A stretch of DNA of 64,000 bases, taken from contig NZ_CP035282.1 of assembly GCF_004103715.1 (NCBI RefSeq), positions 1,168,673 through 1,232,672 of the forward strand, written 5' to 3'. This DNA is from Acidilutibacter cellobiosedens. Its GTDB lineage: Bacteria > Bacillota > Clostridia > Tissierellales > Acidilutibacteraceae. The notes under the pieces were generated by a model. The model was not told where the DNA came from. It made no database searches and saw only the letters and a list, made by a program, of their open reading frames with translations. Shown here piece after piece: positions 26,989-34,803 of the stretch (the stretch's first letter is position 1; each line of letters begins with the position of its first letter). Both the position numbers and the translations under genes were made by a program.

Positions 26989-28429
26989 ACCGATTACCCC
27001 AATATCTGCTAAACCATCGGAATATGGAATTGATCCTTCTCTTGTAAAGAAACGTGCCGCAGAATTACCTGATATGGTATCGATTATGTTGAAAGATTTG
27101 TTTCCGGATCTTCCCGATATTATTTACCCCAATGAAGAAAACAGCTTGGAAGGTGTGCGCAAAGCTGCCGTAGATTCATTGATGAAAGTTGATATGAGCA
27201 TGATTAAACCTGGAGATTCCGTAAATGTTCTTGCCTCCCATCACGGTTTTACTCTTCTCGGAGGACAGCCTTATGCCGAATTATTAAAGGCTGTTAAGGA
27301 TGTTGTTGAAAAGAAGACAGGCTGTAAGGATATTCGCCTTAGAGCAGGAGTAGGCATGAGATTCCGTGAAACGGAAGAATATATTAAACGTTACGGTCTG
27401 GATACTTATTATAACGGAAAAGCTGTGGGAGTGGCACCGGTTGATGAAGGCGTTCCTATAGAAACGGAAATAGGAACTCTGTATGGATTGAAAAAAATTT
27501 ATGATGCGGATTGGATTATACATGTTCATCATACGGATGTCCGGGAAGTCCATTTTCACAGACAAGTTGATAAAGCGGTTAAACCCTTTGGAATGTCCTA
27601 TGCACGTATAGAAACGAGAAGTACTTATCATCAGAATTTGGGACCCAGAGCGGCTAATTTTGTTGCAAGAGCTATATTTGAATCAAAGTTTGTACAAAGC
27701 AAATTCGCATTTGCCGCATTTTTGGATGTAGGACCTCACGGTATTGTAGGGGTAGATTGCGACAATGATCTTTATGCTTTAAACGATAGGGCAACTTTTA
27801 TCGGATGTCAGCGTTACGGAAAAGTCATGACCTTATTCGGAGAAATTAAAGATTGTATTGCAGTCCTTGATTTTCCGTGCCCTGTACCCTATGTATTTTC
27901 CGCCGGCGTTATATTCGCCAATTTTGTAGGGGCAAATACGGATCTCTATGATTTAAAGAGCCCCCTTCCGCCTTATACATGGTATACCGAAGCATTTTAC
28001 GGAAAAAACGGTAAGCCGTTATTAGATGAAATTCCTGCAATTAATCCGGCAATAAAAATGTGTATTCACAATTATGCGTGGGTAGGATATCCGTCTGCCT
28101 TTTTCGCAGAATATATTCCTACGGTAGTAGTCGGAAGAGAACAAGGGGATCTGTTTAACAAGGACCCGTTAAATATGAGATATATGGATTATGCATTAAC
28201 TGCCAAGACATTGGATTCGGCTATGAATTTTGCTTATAAGACAACGGGAACGGATAAGGTTATTATATTTGACGGTGCAATGGGTGGTATGAATGTCAGC
28301 AAATCCATGGCTGAATTTCTTATGGAAAAAGCACCCCTTGTCAGTGAAAGAGTGGAAAATGCTTTACTTCCCAAATGGCTTAAACAAAGGGGAGTGGATG
28401 TTTCCATATTAAATAAATTAGAAAAATAA
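26978..28429 (+). CDS. Divergent LarA-type (DUF2088, nickel-pincer racemase superfamily) protein
   Basis: This 483-residue protein resembles lactate racemase LarA. 'HVHHTDVREVHFHR..DKAVKPFG' aligns with the LarA stretch holding the cofactor-linked His and Lys. The C-terminal 'ALTAKTLDSAMNFAYKTTG' followed by 'KVIIFDG' matches LarA's end. The Arg/His substrate residues of L. plantarum LarA appear replaced ('SHHGFTLLGGQ', 'GVGMRFRETEEYI'), so lactate is probably not the substrate. ATG 26978 is chosen after AAAGGAGG. Family knowledge: LarA enzymes racemise or epimerise 2-hydroxy acids using a nickel pincer nucleotide. No larB, larC or larE lies in the window. Confidence 0.65.
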   Translation: MMNKPITPISAKPSEYGIDPSLVKKRAAELPDMVSIMLKDLFPDLPDIIYPNEENSLEGVRKAAVDSLMKVDMSMIKPGDSVNVLASHHGFTLLGGQPYAELLKAVKDVVEKKTGCKDIRLRAGVGMRFRETEEYIKRYGLDTYYNGKAVGVAPVDEGVPIETEIGTLYGLKKIYDADWIIHVHHTDVREVHFHRQVDKAVKPFGMSYARIETRSTYHQNLGPRAANFVARAIFESKFVQSKFAFAAFLDVGPHGIVGVDCDNDLYALNDRATFIGCQRYGKVMTLFGEIKDCIAVLDFPCPVPYVFSAGVIFANFVGANTDLYDLKSPLPPYTWYTEAFYGKNGKPLLDEIPAINPAIKMCIHNYAWVGYPSAFFAEYIPTVVVGREQGDLFNKDPLNMRYMDYALTAKTLDSAMNFAYKTTGTDKVIIFDGAMGGMNVSKSMAEFLMEKAPLVSERVENALLPKWLKQRGVDVSILNKLEK

Positions 28430-28463
28430 GTAAAAAAATAATTTTATAAGGGAGGATTAATTT

Positions 28464-29723
28464 ATGTCATCTGTAGGTGAGAAACATTTCCTGATTGAAA
28501 AGGGACCGGGCTTTCGTTCCGGCTTCTCTGATCTTGGAAAGAATTTAAATACTAAGACGATTACGGCAGGTGTTGTTGCGGCAATTTTTGGATGTACTGG
28601 TCCGGCATTGATTACAATTAATGCAAGTACTACCGCTGGCTATAATACAGCACAAACTGTAAGTTGGCTTTTTGGAATTTATGTTTTTGGTGGATTAATT
28701 AGTATAATAATGGCTCTTTATTATAAAATGCCAATTGTTGGAGCTTATTCGATTCCGGGAGCAACTATGCTTGGAGCTGCATTGACTGGATTTACATTTA
28801 ATGAAGCAGCAGCTTCTTTTATCATAGCCGGAATTATAGTATTAATACTTGGAGTTACAGGATTAATAGGAAAAGTTATGAAGTGGCTTCCACAACCTAT
28901 TGTTATGGGAATGATCGGAGGATGCATGCTGCGCTTCGGTACATCTATTGTGACTTCTACAAAAGAATCTCCGATTATATGCAGTGTTGCTTTACTCGGA
29001 TTTTTCATAATTCCAAAATTAATCAAAAAATTTCCACCAGTTTTAGCAGCTCTTATATGTGGTTTTATTGCATTGTTAATAACAGGTACTGTGAATTCCA
29101 ATGCTTTTAACAATATGACTTATATTCCACCTCAAGTGGTTATTCCACATTTTAATGTTGCAACTATATTATCCGTATCTGTACCTCTTGCCGTTTTAGT
29201 TATGGGAGCCGAAAATGCCCAGGCGATAGGTGTTCTTTATGCGCAAAGTTATAGGCCACCTATAAATGCAATGACAATTGTCAGTGGTATAGGAGGTATA
29301 TTGAGTGGTATTTTTGGCGCACACAATGCTAATATCGCTGGACCAATGACAGCGATATGTTCTTCCGAAGAAGCAGGAGAAAACAAAGAAGGCAGGTATG
29401 CAGCCAGCATTGTAGATGGTATTTTATTTGTGGCTTTCGGAATATTTGCATCGTATACCATTGGATTTGTTCAGGCAATTCCAGCTAGCTTGGTTAGCAT
29501 TTTAGCAGGTCTTGCTATGATTAATGTTTTAATTAATTCATTTCAGGAAGCTTTTATAACAAAAAAGTTTAAAATAGGTGCATTTTTTGCCTTGATAATA
29601 GGAACAAGCGGAATTTCTATTTTGAATATAGGTTCAGCATTTTGGGCTTTGGTTGGTGGAGTAATTATCTCGTTGATTTGTGAAAAGAAAGATTTTGTTA
29701 TGAAAGCGGAAAAAGTAAATTAA
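28464..29723 (+). CDS. BenE/benzoate-transporter-like membrane protein
   Basis: This 419-residue protein with about 11-12 hydrophobic segments resembles the BenE benzoate:proton symporter family, a relative of NCS2. It has 'IFGCTGPALITINAS', 'MPIVGAYSIPGATMLGAAL', 'PQPIVMGMIGGCMLRFG', 'AENAQAIGVLYAQSYRPPINAM' and 'GIFGAHNANIAGPMTAICSSEEAG'. It is 34 bp after the LarA-like gene with GGGAGG upstream, so it very likely imports the pathway substrate. Family members transport aromatic or other small carboxylates; the sequence alone does not fix which. No exporter or ABC alternative is present in the cluster. Confidence 0.78.
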   Translation: MSSVGEKHFLIEKGPGFRSGFSDLGKNLNTKTITAGVVAAIFGCTGPALITINASTTAGYNTAQTVSWLFGIYVFGGLISIIMALYYKMPIVGAYSIPGATMLGAALTGFTFNEAAASFIIAGIIVLILGVTGLIGKVMKWLPQPIVMGMIGGCMLRFGTSIVTSTKESPIICSVALLGFFIIPKLIKKFPPVLAALICGFIALLITGTVNSNAFNNMTYIPPQVVIPHFNVATILSVSVPLAVLVMGAENAQAIGVLYAQSYRPPINAMTIVSGIGGILSGIFGAHNANIAGPMTAICSSEEAGENKEGRYAASIVDGILFVAFGIFASYTIGFVQAIPASLVSILAGLAMINVLINSFQEAFITKKFKIGAFFALIIGTSGISILNIGSAFWALVGGVIISLICEKKDFVMKAEKVN

Positions 29724-29783
29724 GACAATATTTTATTTTGAAATATAAAAATTTTGATTAACTATAGATATAATAAAAAAACC

Positions 29784-29829
29784 TTAGGGACACAAAATCA
29801 TGAATGGATAACAGGTTTTGTATCCCTAA
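29784..29829 (+). terminator. Hairpin after the transporter gene, probable terminator
   Basis: TTAGGGACACAAAATC pairs with GGTTTTGTATCCCTAA with one mismatch and a wobble. The tail is AT-rich rather than a clean T-run, so termination efficiency is uncertain. Confidence 0.5.
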
Positions 29830-29909
29830 AATATAAATAATATTTTTATAAATTGATTGAAATTAAAAAATTTCAAAAGAAATCTTTGTTTGTGAATAGG
29901 AGGTAGGGT

Positions 29910-31022
29910 ATGAAAGAGAAAATTGGGGAAAGAATAAATAATTTGCAGAAGGAAGTAGTGAGTTTAGGTTTAGATGCTGCAGTAATTAAAGACAGAGAAA
30001 ATTTGATTTATTTTGTGGGAGTGGAAGATTTGGAATGTGGTTCTTTAATTGTCCCCGCAAAGGGAGAAGCCGTACTTTTTTGCTTGTGGCTTGATGCTAA
30101 TCATGTAAGAGAAGTAAGCGGAATAAAGAATGTAATTCCATATATGTTTCCAAAGGAAAATATAAGCAAAAAAACAGCAGAATATATAGCTCAGATGGGA
30201 ATAAATGAACCCAAAGTTGGCTTTACAAGATATTTTATTGACTTGCAGGATTTTTTATGGTTACATCGACTTGTTCCTAAAATTCACGTGAAAGATATAG
30301 GGGGAGTTTGTTATAAACTTCGTTCCGTTAAGGACCAAGAAGAAATTGATTATATAAGAAAAGCGGCGGGATTTTTACAATATGGAATGAAAGCCGCGGT
30401 TGATGCTCTGAAACCAAATGTAAAGGAGACGGATATTTTGGCAGAAGCGGATTATGCCATGAGAAAAGCCGGTTCCGAAGGGGCCACATTTAAGATGCAG
30501 GTTCTGAGGCATGACAGGCAAATGTTGGTTCATCCTTATGCTGGTAATTATATTATTGAAAACAATCAACCGGTGGTAGTTCATTTGGGCTCTTCGTATA
30601 AAGGATATACCGCAAAAATGTGCCGTACCATATTTTTGGGGAATGTAGATAAAGAAACCGTAAAGATATATAACATTTTGATTAAAGCTCAGGAAATTGC
30701 AGTAAATAATTTGGTCCCGGGGGTAAAAACTTCCGAAATATATGATGCGGTATATAGATATATAGATGATCAGGGATACGGTAAAACCTTTATAGATTAT
30801 ATTGGATACGGCGTCGGGATACGCCAATCGGAATTCTATCCTATTATAGGGAAGAATTTAGATCATATTATAGAAGAAAATATGGTAGTAGATGTTTTAC
30901 TTCCGACTTTATATAAGCCTAAAGTCGGGGGACCGAGAATTACAGATACTATATTAGTAAAAAAGAACTCCTGTGAGTACTTGACTTCTTTTGATAGAAA
31001 TCCTATAGTTAAAAATTTTTAA
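29910..31022 (+). CDS. M24 family peptidase/creatinase-fold protein (Xaa-Pro aminopeptidase-like)
   Basis: This 370-residue protein has an N-terminal creatinase-like domain (about 1-130) and a C-terminal pita-bread fold (about 140-365). The usual metal-ligand motifs are imperfect. The segments 'QPVVVHLGSSYKGYTAKMCRTIF' and 'YIGYGVGIRQSEFYPIIG' lack the full Asp-Asp-His-Glu-Glu set: 'VVVHLGSSYKGY' stands where DxGxxxxGYxxDxxR is normal, and 'GYGVGIRQSEFYP' where GHGVG..xHE..P is normal. It may be a non-peptidase hydrolase or lyase of the creatinase type. AGGAGG precedes the start. It follows the transporter after a hairpin and may act on the same or a related substrate. Confidence 0.7.
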   Translation: MKEKIGERINNLQKEVVSLGLDAAVIKDRENLIYFVGVEDLECGSLIVPAKGEAVLFCLWLDANHVREVSGIKNVIPYMFPKENISKKTAEYIAQMGINEPKVGFTRYFIDLQDFLWLHRLVPKIHVKDIGGVCYKLRSVKDQEEIDYIRKAAGFLQYGMKAAVDALKPNVKETDILAEADYAMRKAGSEGATFKMQVLRHDRQMLVHPYAGNYIIENNQPVVVHLGSSYKGYTAKMCRTIFLGNVDKETVKIYNILIKAQEIAVNNLVPGVKTSEIYDAVYRYIDDQGYGKTFIDYIGYGVGIRQSEFYPIIGKNLDHIIEENMVVDVLLPTLYKPKVGGPRITDTILVKKNSCEYLTSFDRNPIVKNF

Positions 31023-31077
31023 AATTGAAAAACATGACAAAATCTGATATTCTATATTATATGAGGGAGTTGAACAG

Positions 31078-31509
31078 ATGAAAGATTTAGAGCTGGCTGA
31101 AAAGATTATTGAAGAAAAGGGTCTTACATTGGTTGTGGTAAAAGAAGGGAATATACTGTTTACGAGTGCTGACAGAGGGATAAAGCCTATATATACTGCT
31201 GTGACAGATTTCAAAGAAGGACTTGAAGGCTCCAGTGTTGCAGACAGAGTTACGGGCAGAGCTGCCGCAATTCTGTGTAAGTATGGAAATATAGAGGAAA
31301 TTCATACGGACCTTATTTCCGATGAAGCTATAAAGATTTTTAAAAAGAGTGGTATTAAATATTTTTATGAAGAATATTCGCAATATATTAAAAACAGGGA
31401 TAAGACGGATATGTGTCCGGTAGAAAAGCTGGCTTACGGTGTAGATGATCCCCAAGAACTGATTCAAAGAATATCGGAATTTATAGGAAGTATGAAAGGG
31501 GAGGTATGA
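31078..31509 (+). CDS. DUF1893-like protein
   Basis: This 143-residue protein resembles DUF1893 proteins: 'GLTLVVVKEGNILFTSADRGIKPIY' and 'GSSVADRVTGRAAAILCKYG', followed by a C-terminal 'DKTDMCPVEKLA' segment. The deaminase-like fold is known for the family, but no function is established. It lies 55 bp after the M24-fold gene and its stop overlaps the start region of the next gene, so the two small proteins are co-translated. There is no signal peptide or membrane segment. Confidence 0.7.
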   Translation: MKDLELAEKIIEEKGLTLVVVKEGNILFTSADRGIKPIYTAVTDFKEGLEGSSVADRVTGRAAAILCKYGNIEEIHTDLISDEAIKIFKKSGIKYFYEEYSQYIKNRDKTDMCPVEKLAYGVDDPQELIQRISEFIGSMKGEV

Positions 31510-31925
31510 TATTGAAGATTGCTGTAATAGACGGAAAAGGCGGAGGCATAGGCTGTCAGGTAATAGAAAGACTGAAGTCTTTAAAAAACAGTGATATTGA
31601 AATCATTGCGTTGGGAACAAATTCCCAAGCTACGGCTAATATGCTGAAGGCCGGAGCAAATGACGGTGCTACCGGAGAAAATGCAATAGTTTGGATGAGC
31701 AACAAAGCAGATGTTATTATCGGACCTATGGCAATAATTGCAGCCAACTCCATGATGGGAGAAATAAGTCCGAAGATGGCGGAGACTATTTCAGGCAGTA
31801 ATGCAAAAAAACTTTTGTTGCCTATAAACAAATGTAATTTTGAAATAATAGGTCTTGAAAATTGTCAATTGAAACAGCTTTTTGATATATTAATAGAAAA
31901 AATAAAAATGATGTTGAAAAAATAA
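31506..31925 (+). CDS. DUF3842-like small protein
   Basis: This 139-residue protein begins 'IAVIDGKGGGIGCQVIERL', a glycine-rich nucleotide-binding-like loop after the first strand. 'IALGTNSQATANMLKAGANDGATGENAIVWM' and 'VIIGPMAIIAANSMMGEI' follow. The resemblance is to DUF3842, a clostridial family without known function. ATG 31506 overlaps the previous stop; TTG 31512, with GGGGAGG at better spacing, may be the real start. It is followed by a strong terminator whose T-tract is the target of an IS insertion. Confidence 0.7.
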   Translation: MILKIAVIDGKGGGIGCQVIERLKSLKNSDIEIIALGTNSQATANMLKAGANDGATGENAIVWMSNKADVIIGPMAIIAANSMMGEISPKMAETISGSNAKKLLLPINKCNFEIIGLENCQLKQLFDILIEKIKMMLKK

Positions 31926-31973
31926 AACCACGAAGGTTTTTTCCTAGGAAGGAAACTTTCGTGGTTATTTTTT
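31926..31973 (+). terminator. Rho-independent terminator after the DUF3842-like gene
   Basis: AACCACGAA pairs with TTCGTGGTT with further internal pairing (GGTTTTTTCC / GGAAGGAAAC), followed by a T-run. The final TATTTTTT (31966-31973) is the left copy of the 8-bp target duplication of the IS that follows. Confidence 0.85.
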
Positions 31974-32066
31974 GATAGTGTAAAGTAGCCTATGAAAAAC
32001 AGAGTCAAAGAAATTAGGCTCAAATGAACCTAGAAAATTGCAAAATATATTTAAACTTGGTGCGCC

Positions 32067-32212
32067 GCCACCCTTGACAGCATGCCAAAACAATGCTGCG
32101 TAATATTTACCGACGGCGAAGAAACTCAAGAACAGAGAATTTATTGTGCCGTCTTAACAATATTGTAGCATTGTATTTGTCCTGCCATCAAGGGCAAGCC
32201 CTAAAGGGTGGC
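32067..32212 (-). ncRNA. Candidate structured RNA in the IS 3' region (copy 1)
   Basis: A 146-nt imperfect inverted repeat lies on the transposase strand downstream of its stop. The outer pair is GCCACCCTT/AAGGGTGGC and the inner pair GACGGC/GCCGTC, around a loop of about 30 nt. One arm carries an extra mini-hairpin (AGGGC-TT-GCCCT). The same 146-nt structure occurs in copy 2 at 53192-53337. Whether it is transcribed is unknown. Confidence 0.45.
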
Positions 32213-32252
32213 TGGATTACCTCTGGCTCTGAAATCTAAGAACAGATAGAAA

Positions 32253-33695
32253 TCAAGATGCAGGATTTTCTTGCATATTGAGAATAACCTGTTGTCCTAG
32301 AAAAATCAAAAGTTGCCATTTGCCAGGCATATTGCCAGCATTCTTAAGCATTTCAACTTCATTTAAAGGACGACTCCTTCTATACAGTTCATGAGGACGT
32401 AGGAAGTTGTAGTAGGCAACCCAAAGATTTACACCATAATAAGCACCATCATCAGTACCATAACCACATGTAACACGATAAGAGGCTTTAAAAGTGCGGT
32501 TAAGACGTTCAATCTTTTGTTTAAAGGGGCGATACTCCTTGGATACAGTATCATCGTTAGTCAGACCAATAACTTGTGTAACATCAAAGTCCCAATCCTT
32601 CTCAATCTTAAATTGTTGAGCAGCCAAAGGATAAGCACTGTAACCATCAGATATAAATTTTAAAGCTTTACCAGGGAATTCTTTAAATTTATCAAAAGCC
32701 ATTCTCATGGTAAGTATACAAGGTCCGACATCACGACTATTAGAGACTTGATAACCAAGAATAGAGCGGGAAACAGTGTCCATGATGAGCCAAACATAAC
32801 CTTTGAGCCCCTTAATCTTGATATAGGTTTCATCAGCAGCTAGGTTATTTGAAGGATTGTAATCAAAGGCATCCACAAAGGGTTTGATAATAACTGAGGC
32901 AGTTCTAGCATAGTTGGCAACCATAGTGTGTGAAATATTGATATTATGAATTTCACGCATAGCTTCAGCAGTTTTGCGAAGGGAAAGACCAAGATTAACA
33001 TGATAAGTTAAACAAAGCCCCATAATATGAGCATTGTTCTTTCTGTATTTAAAACTTGTAGCCCAAGAAGGTAGCTCGTTCAAATCCATAGAAAAGAAAT
33101 CTAGCGTAAATTCACGATAGATGTAATGAAGCTTGTATTTGTGCTTCTCACTAGGATCTAAGTCCTTAGGAAGTTGTTTTAAATTGCTTTTGTAATACGA
33201 ACAATTTTTATTGACACATTTATGCACAATAAAGTGTTTACGGTCTTTTTTAGCAACTAAAGCATGTCCACAATAAGGGCAAATAAGAACTAAAGGAGAA
33301 GTTGCTTGTTCACCCGCAATAAAAGTTTGACCACAGACTTTGCATTGGTATTGGCCTTTGCCACCATTGTTATCATAAATGTATTGATGAGGGGCACCAC
33401 ATAAAGGGCATACAATCTCTTCGGGTATAGTTTTGCCATTACGACGCTGAACTGGCTTAATAGGCTTATTGTATTTCCAAAGATAGTATTCGAGCAGAAA
33501 ACTGTAATCCTGCTTAAAGAACTTTTTGATTATTGGGAGCTTATCTATTTTAAATTTCTGATAAGAAGGACTTTTAGAATCATCAAAAGCCCATTGTTTA
33601 AGAGGAATATATTTTGCGATAAATAGGGTTAATTCATAAATTTGATTAAGTAAGTATTGATTATATACAAGTAAATAGGTTATAATTTGAGACAT
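32253..33695 (-). CDS. IS6-like DDE transposase with N-terminal zinc ribbons (copy 1)
   Basis: This protein of about 480 residues has two cysteine pairs near the N-terminus ('CPLCGAPHQYIY', 'CKVCGQTF') and a further 'CPYCGHALV'. A helix-turn-helix and a DDE core follow: 'AADETYIKIKGLKGYVWLIMD' (first Asp), 'FISDGYSAYP' (second Asp), and a late Glu in 'IERLNRTFKAS'. The core resembles IS6/IS240 transposases but the zinc-binding front is unusual for the best-known members. ATG 33695 follows AAAGGTGA. It is about 93 percent similar by eye to the copy at 51709, so the two are not recent duplicates of each other. The frame is intact. Confidence 0.85.
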   Translation of the reverse strand: MSQIITYLLVYNQYLLNQIYELTLFIAKYIPLKQWAFDDSKSPSYQKFKIDKLPIIKKFFKQDYSFLLEYYLWKYNKPIKPVQRRNGKTIPEEIVCPLCGAPHQYIYDNNGGKGQYQCKVCGQTFIAGEQATSPLVLICPYCGHALVAKKDRKHFIVHKCVNKNCSYYKSNLKQLPKDLDPSEKHKYKLHYIYREFTLDFFSMDLNELPSWATSFKYRKNNAHIMGLCLTYHVNLGLSLRKTAEAMREIHNINISHTMVANYARTASVIIKPFVDAFDYNPSNNLAADETYIKIKGLKGYVWLIMDTVSRSILGYQVSNSRDVGPCILTMRMAFDKFKEFPGKALKFISDGYSAYPLAAQQFKIEKDWDFDVTQVIGLTNDDTVSKEYRPFKQKIERLNRTFKASYRVTCGYGTDDGAYYGVNLWVAYYNFLRPHELYRRSRPLNEVEMLKNAGNMPGKWQLLIFLGQQVILNMQENPAS

Positions 33696-33870
33696 AACAA
33701 TGATCACCTTTTCTATAAATTTTGTGTGTAGTAACTCAAATTATAACAGAAAATAGGGGGTCATTGTTTTTATTTTATAAAAAACTCTGTAACCCTTGAT
33801 AATATAAGGCTTTAATAAAAAAAGAGGGGTGTCTTATTGACACTACCTATTTTTTTAGGAGGGTTAGAAT

Positions 33871-34401
33871 ATGAAAAAATTTACTACAAGAGATTTAATT
33901 TTATCCGGTATATTGTTGGCATTGGGAATTATAATTCCGATGATATTCCATGCTGTGGGAGGTATGGCGGGTTCTGTGCTTTTACCTATGCATATACCGG
34001 TTTTAATAGGAGGATTTATGTTGCCGCCATTATTCGCTTTTTTATTGGGACTGATTACGCCTTTGCTGAATAGCATTTTCACGGGTATGCCGCCCATGTT
34101 TCCGATGGCCTTAATTATGATGTTTGAATTAGGAACTTATGGATTGGCAGCGGCTTTGGCCGTTAGAAAATTAAGACTTTCTTCCATACCGTCCCTTATT
34201 ATTTCTATGATTTCAGGAAGGGTGATAGCAGGGATAATTGTATTTATACTGTCTTCGTTCTTCGGAGTGCAGATGAATGCCTTTACTTACGTTAAAGGAG
34301 CTGTAGTTACGGGACTTCCGGGGATAGTCATTCAATTGATACTTATACCTTCTTTGATGCAGGTTTTGGGGAAAAATTATAAAGTAGGTACAAATAATTA
34401 A
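33871..34401 (+). CDS. ECF transporter S component
   Basis: This 176-residue protein with about five to six hydrophobic helices begins 'MKKFTTRDLILSGILLALGIIIPM', a start typical of ECF S components. 'GSVLLPMHIPVLIGGFMLPP' and 'GLITPLLNSIFTGMPPMFPMAL' carry the family pattern. These proteins bind a vitamin or its precursor and dock to a shared EcfAAT module, not present here; the ligand is not evident. Its RBS AGGAGGG lies one base after the IS target duplication, so the IS now separates it from everything upstream. Confidence 0.8.
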   Translation: MKKFTTRDLILSGILLALGIIIPMIFHAVGGMAGSVLLPMHIPVLIGGFMLPPLFAFLLGLITPLLNSIFTGMPPMFPMALIMMFELGTYGLAAALAVRKLRLSSIPSLIISMISGRVIAGIIVFILSSFFGVQMNAFTYVKGAVVTGLPGIVIQLILIPSLMQVLGKNYKVGTNN

Positions 34402-34415
34402 AATACAATAAAATT

Positions 34416-34455
34416 GCCCCAAACCCGTTTGACTGGGTTCGGGGCAGCTTTTTAT
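34416..34455 (+). terminator. Rho-independent terminator after the S component gene
   Basis: GCCCCAAACCCG pairs with TGGGTTCGGGGC around a short loop, then AGCTTTTT. Confidence 0.9.
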
Positions 34456-34500
34456 TTAAACCCTCTTTCATACTGCTTCTGATATTCTACGTCCCTGTTA
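34448..34500 (-). repeat. Duplicated 3' end of the Old Yellow Enzyme gene (copy A, remnant)
   Basis: These 53 bases match 36777-36829 with two mismatches. The other copy is the genuine 3' end, with stop codon, of the flavin oxidoreductase gene on the minus strand. Here nothing else of that gene is present, so this is a fragment. The remaining 300 bp up to 34803 hold AT-rich DNA with a possible promoter (TTGACA at 34529-34534) and no gene. Confidence 0.85.
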
Positions 34501-34803
34501 CAAAAATTTAACATATTTATCTCAAAATTTGACAAGTTTAAATATAGCAATTATGGTATTATATATACAAATATCTTTTATACAAATTCTTATTTAAAAT
34601 AATTAATACTCATATCTAAAATATTTTATCATGAAAATTATCAATAGTTTAAGCTATCTTTGTTAAGTTCATAAAATAGATGTATTTTTTAATATTTAGT
34701 AACGTATATTTAAATATTTATTTAAAGGAAGTGATTCCGATGGTAATATTTATTTGTAAGTTATGAAAATGAAATATGTGGGTATGAAAAGGAGTGGATA
34801 AGT

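Larger units (their letters stand above)
31974..33847 (-). mobile_element. IS6-like insertion sequence, copy 1 (1874 bp)
   Basis: The ends are GATAGTGTAAAG at 31974 and, on the other strand from 33847, GGTAGTGTCAAT, giving an imperfect terminal inverted repeat. TATTTTTT lies directly on both sides (31966-31973 and 33848-33855), an 8-bp target duplication. The element carries one transposase gene on the minus strand and about 280 bp of non-coding DNA after it with a large hairpin. The second copy at 51555-53431 has the same ends and organisation. Confidence 0.9.

Noticed and set aside
33740-33847. Outward promoter in the IS6-like left end
   Set aside because: TTGATA and several AT-rich hexamers are present, but no -35/-10 pair has proper spacing and match, so it is kept only as a test suggestion.
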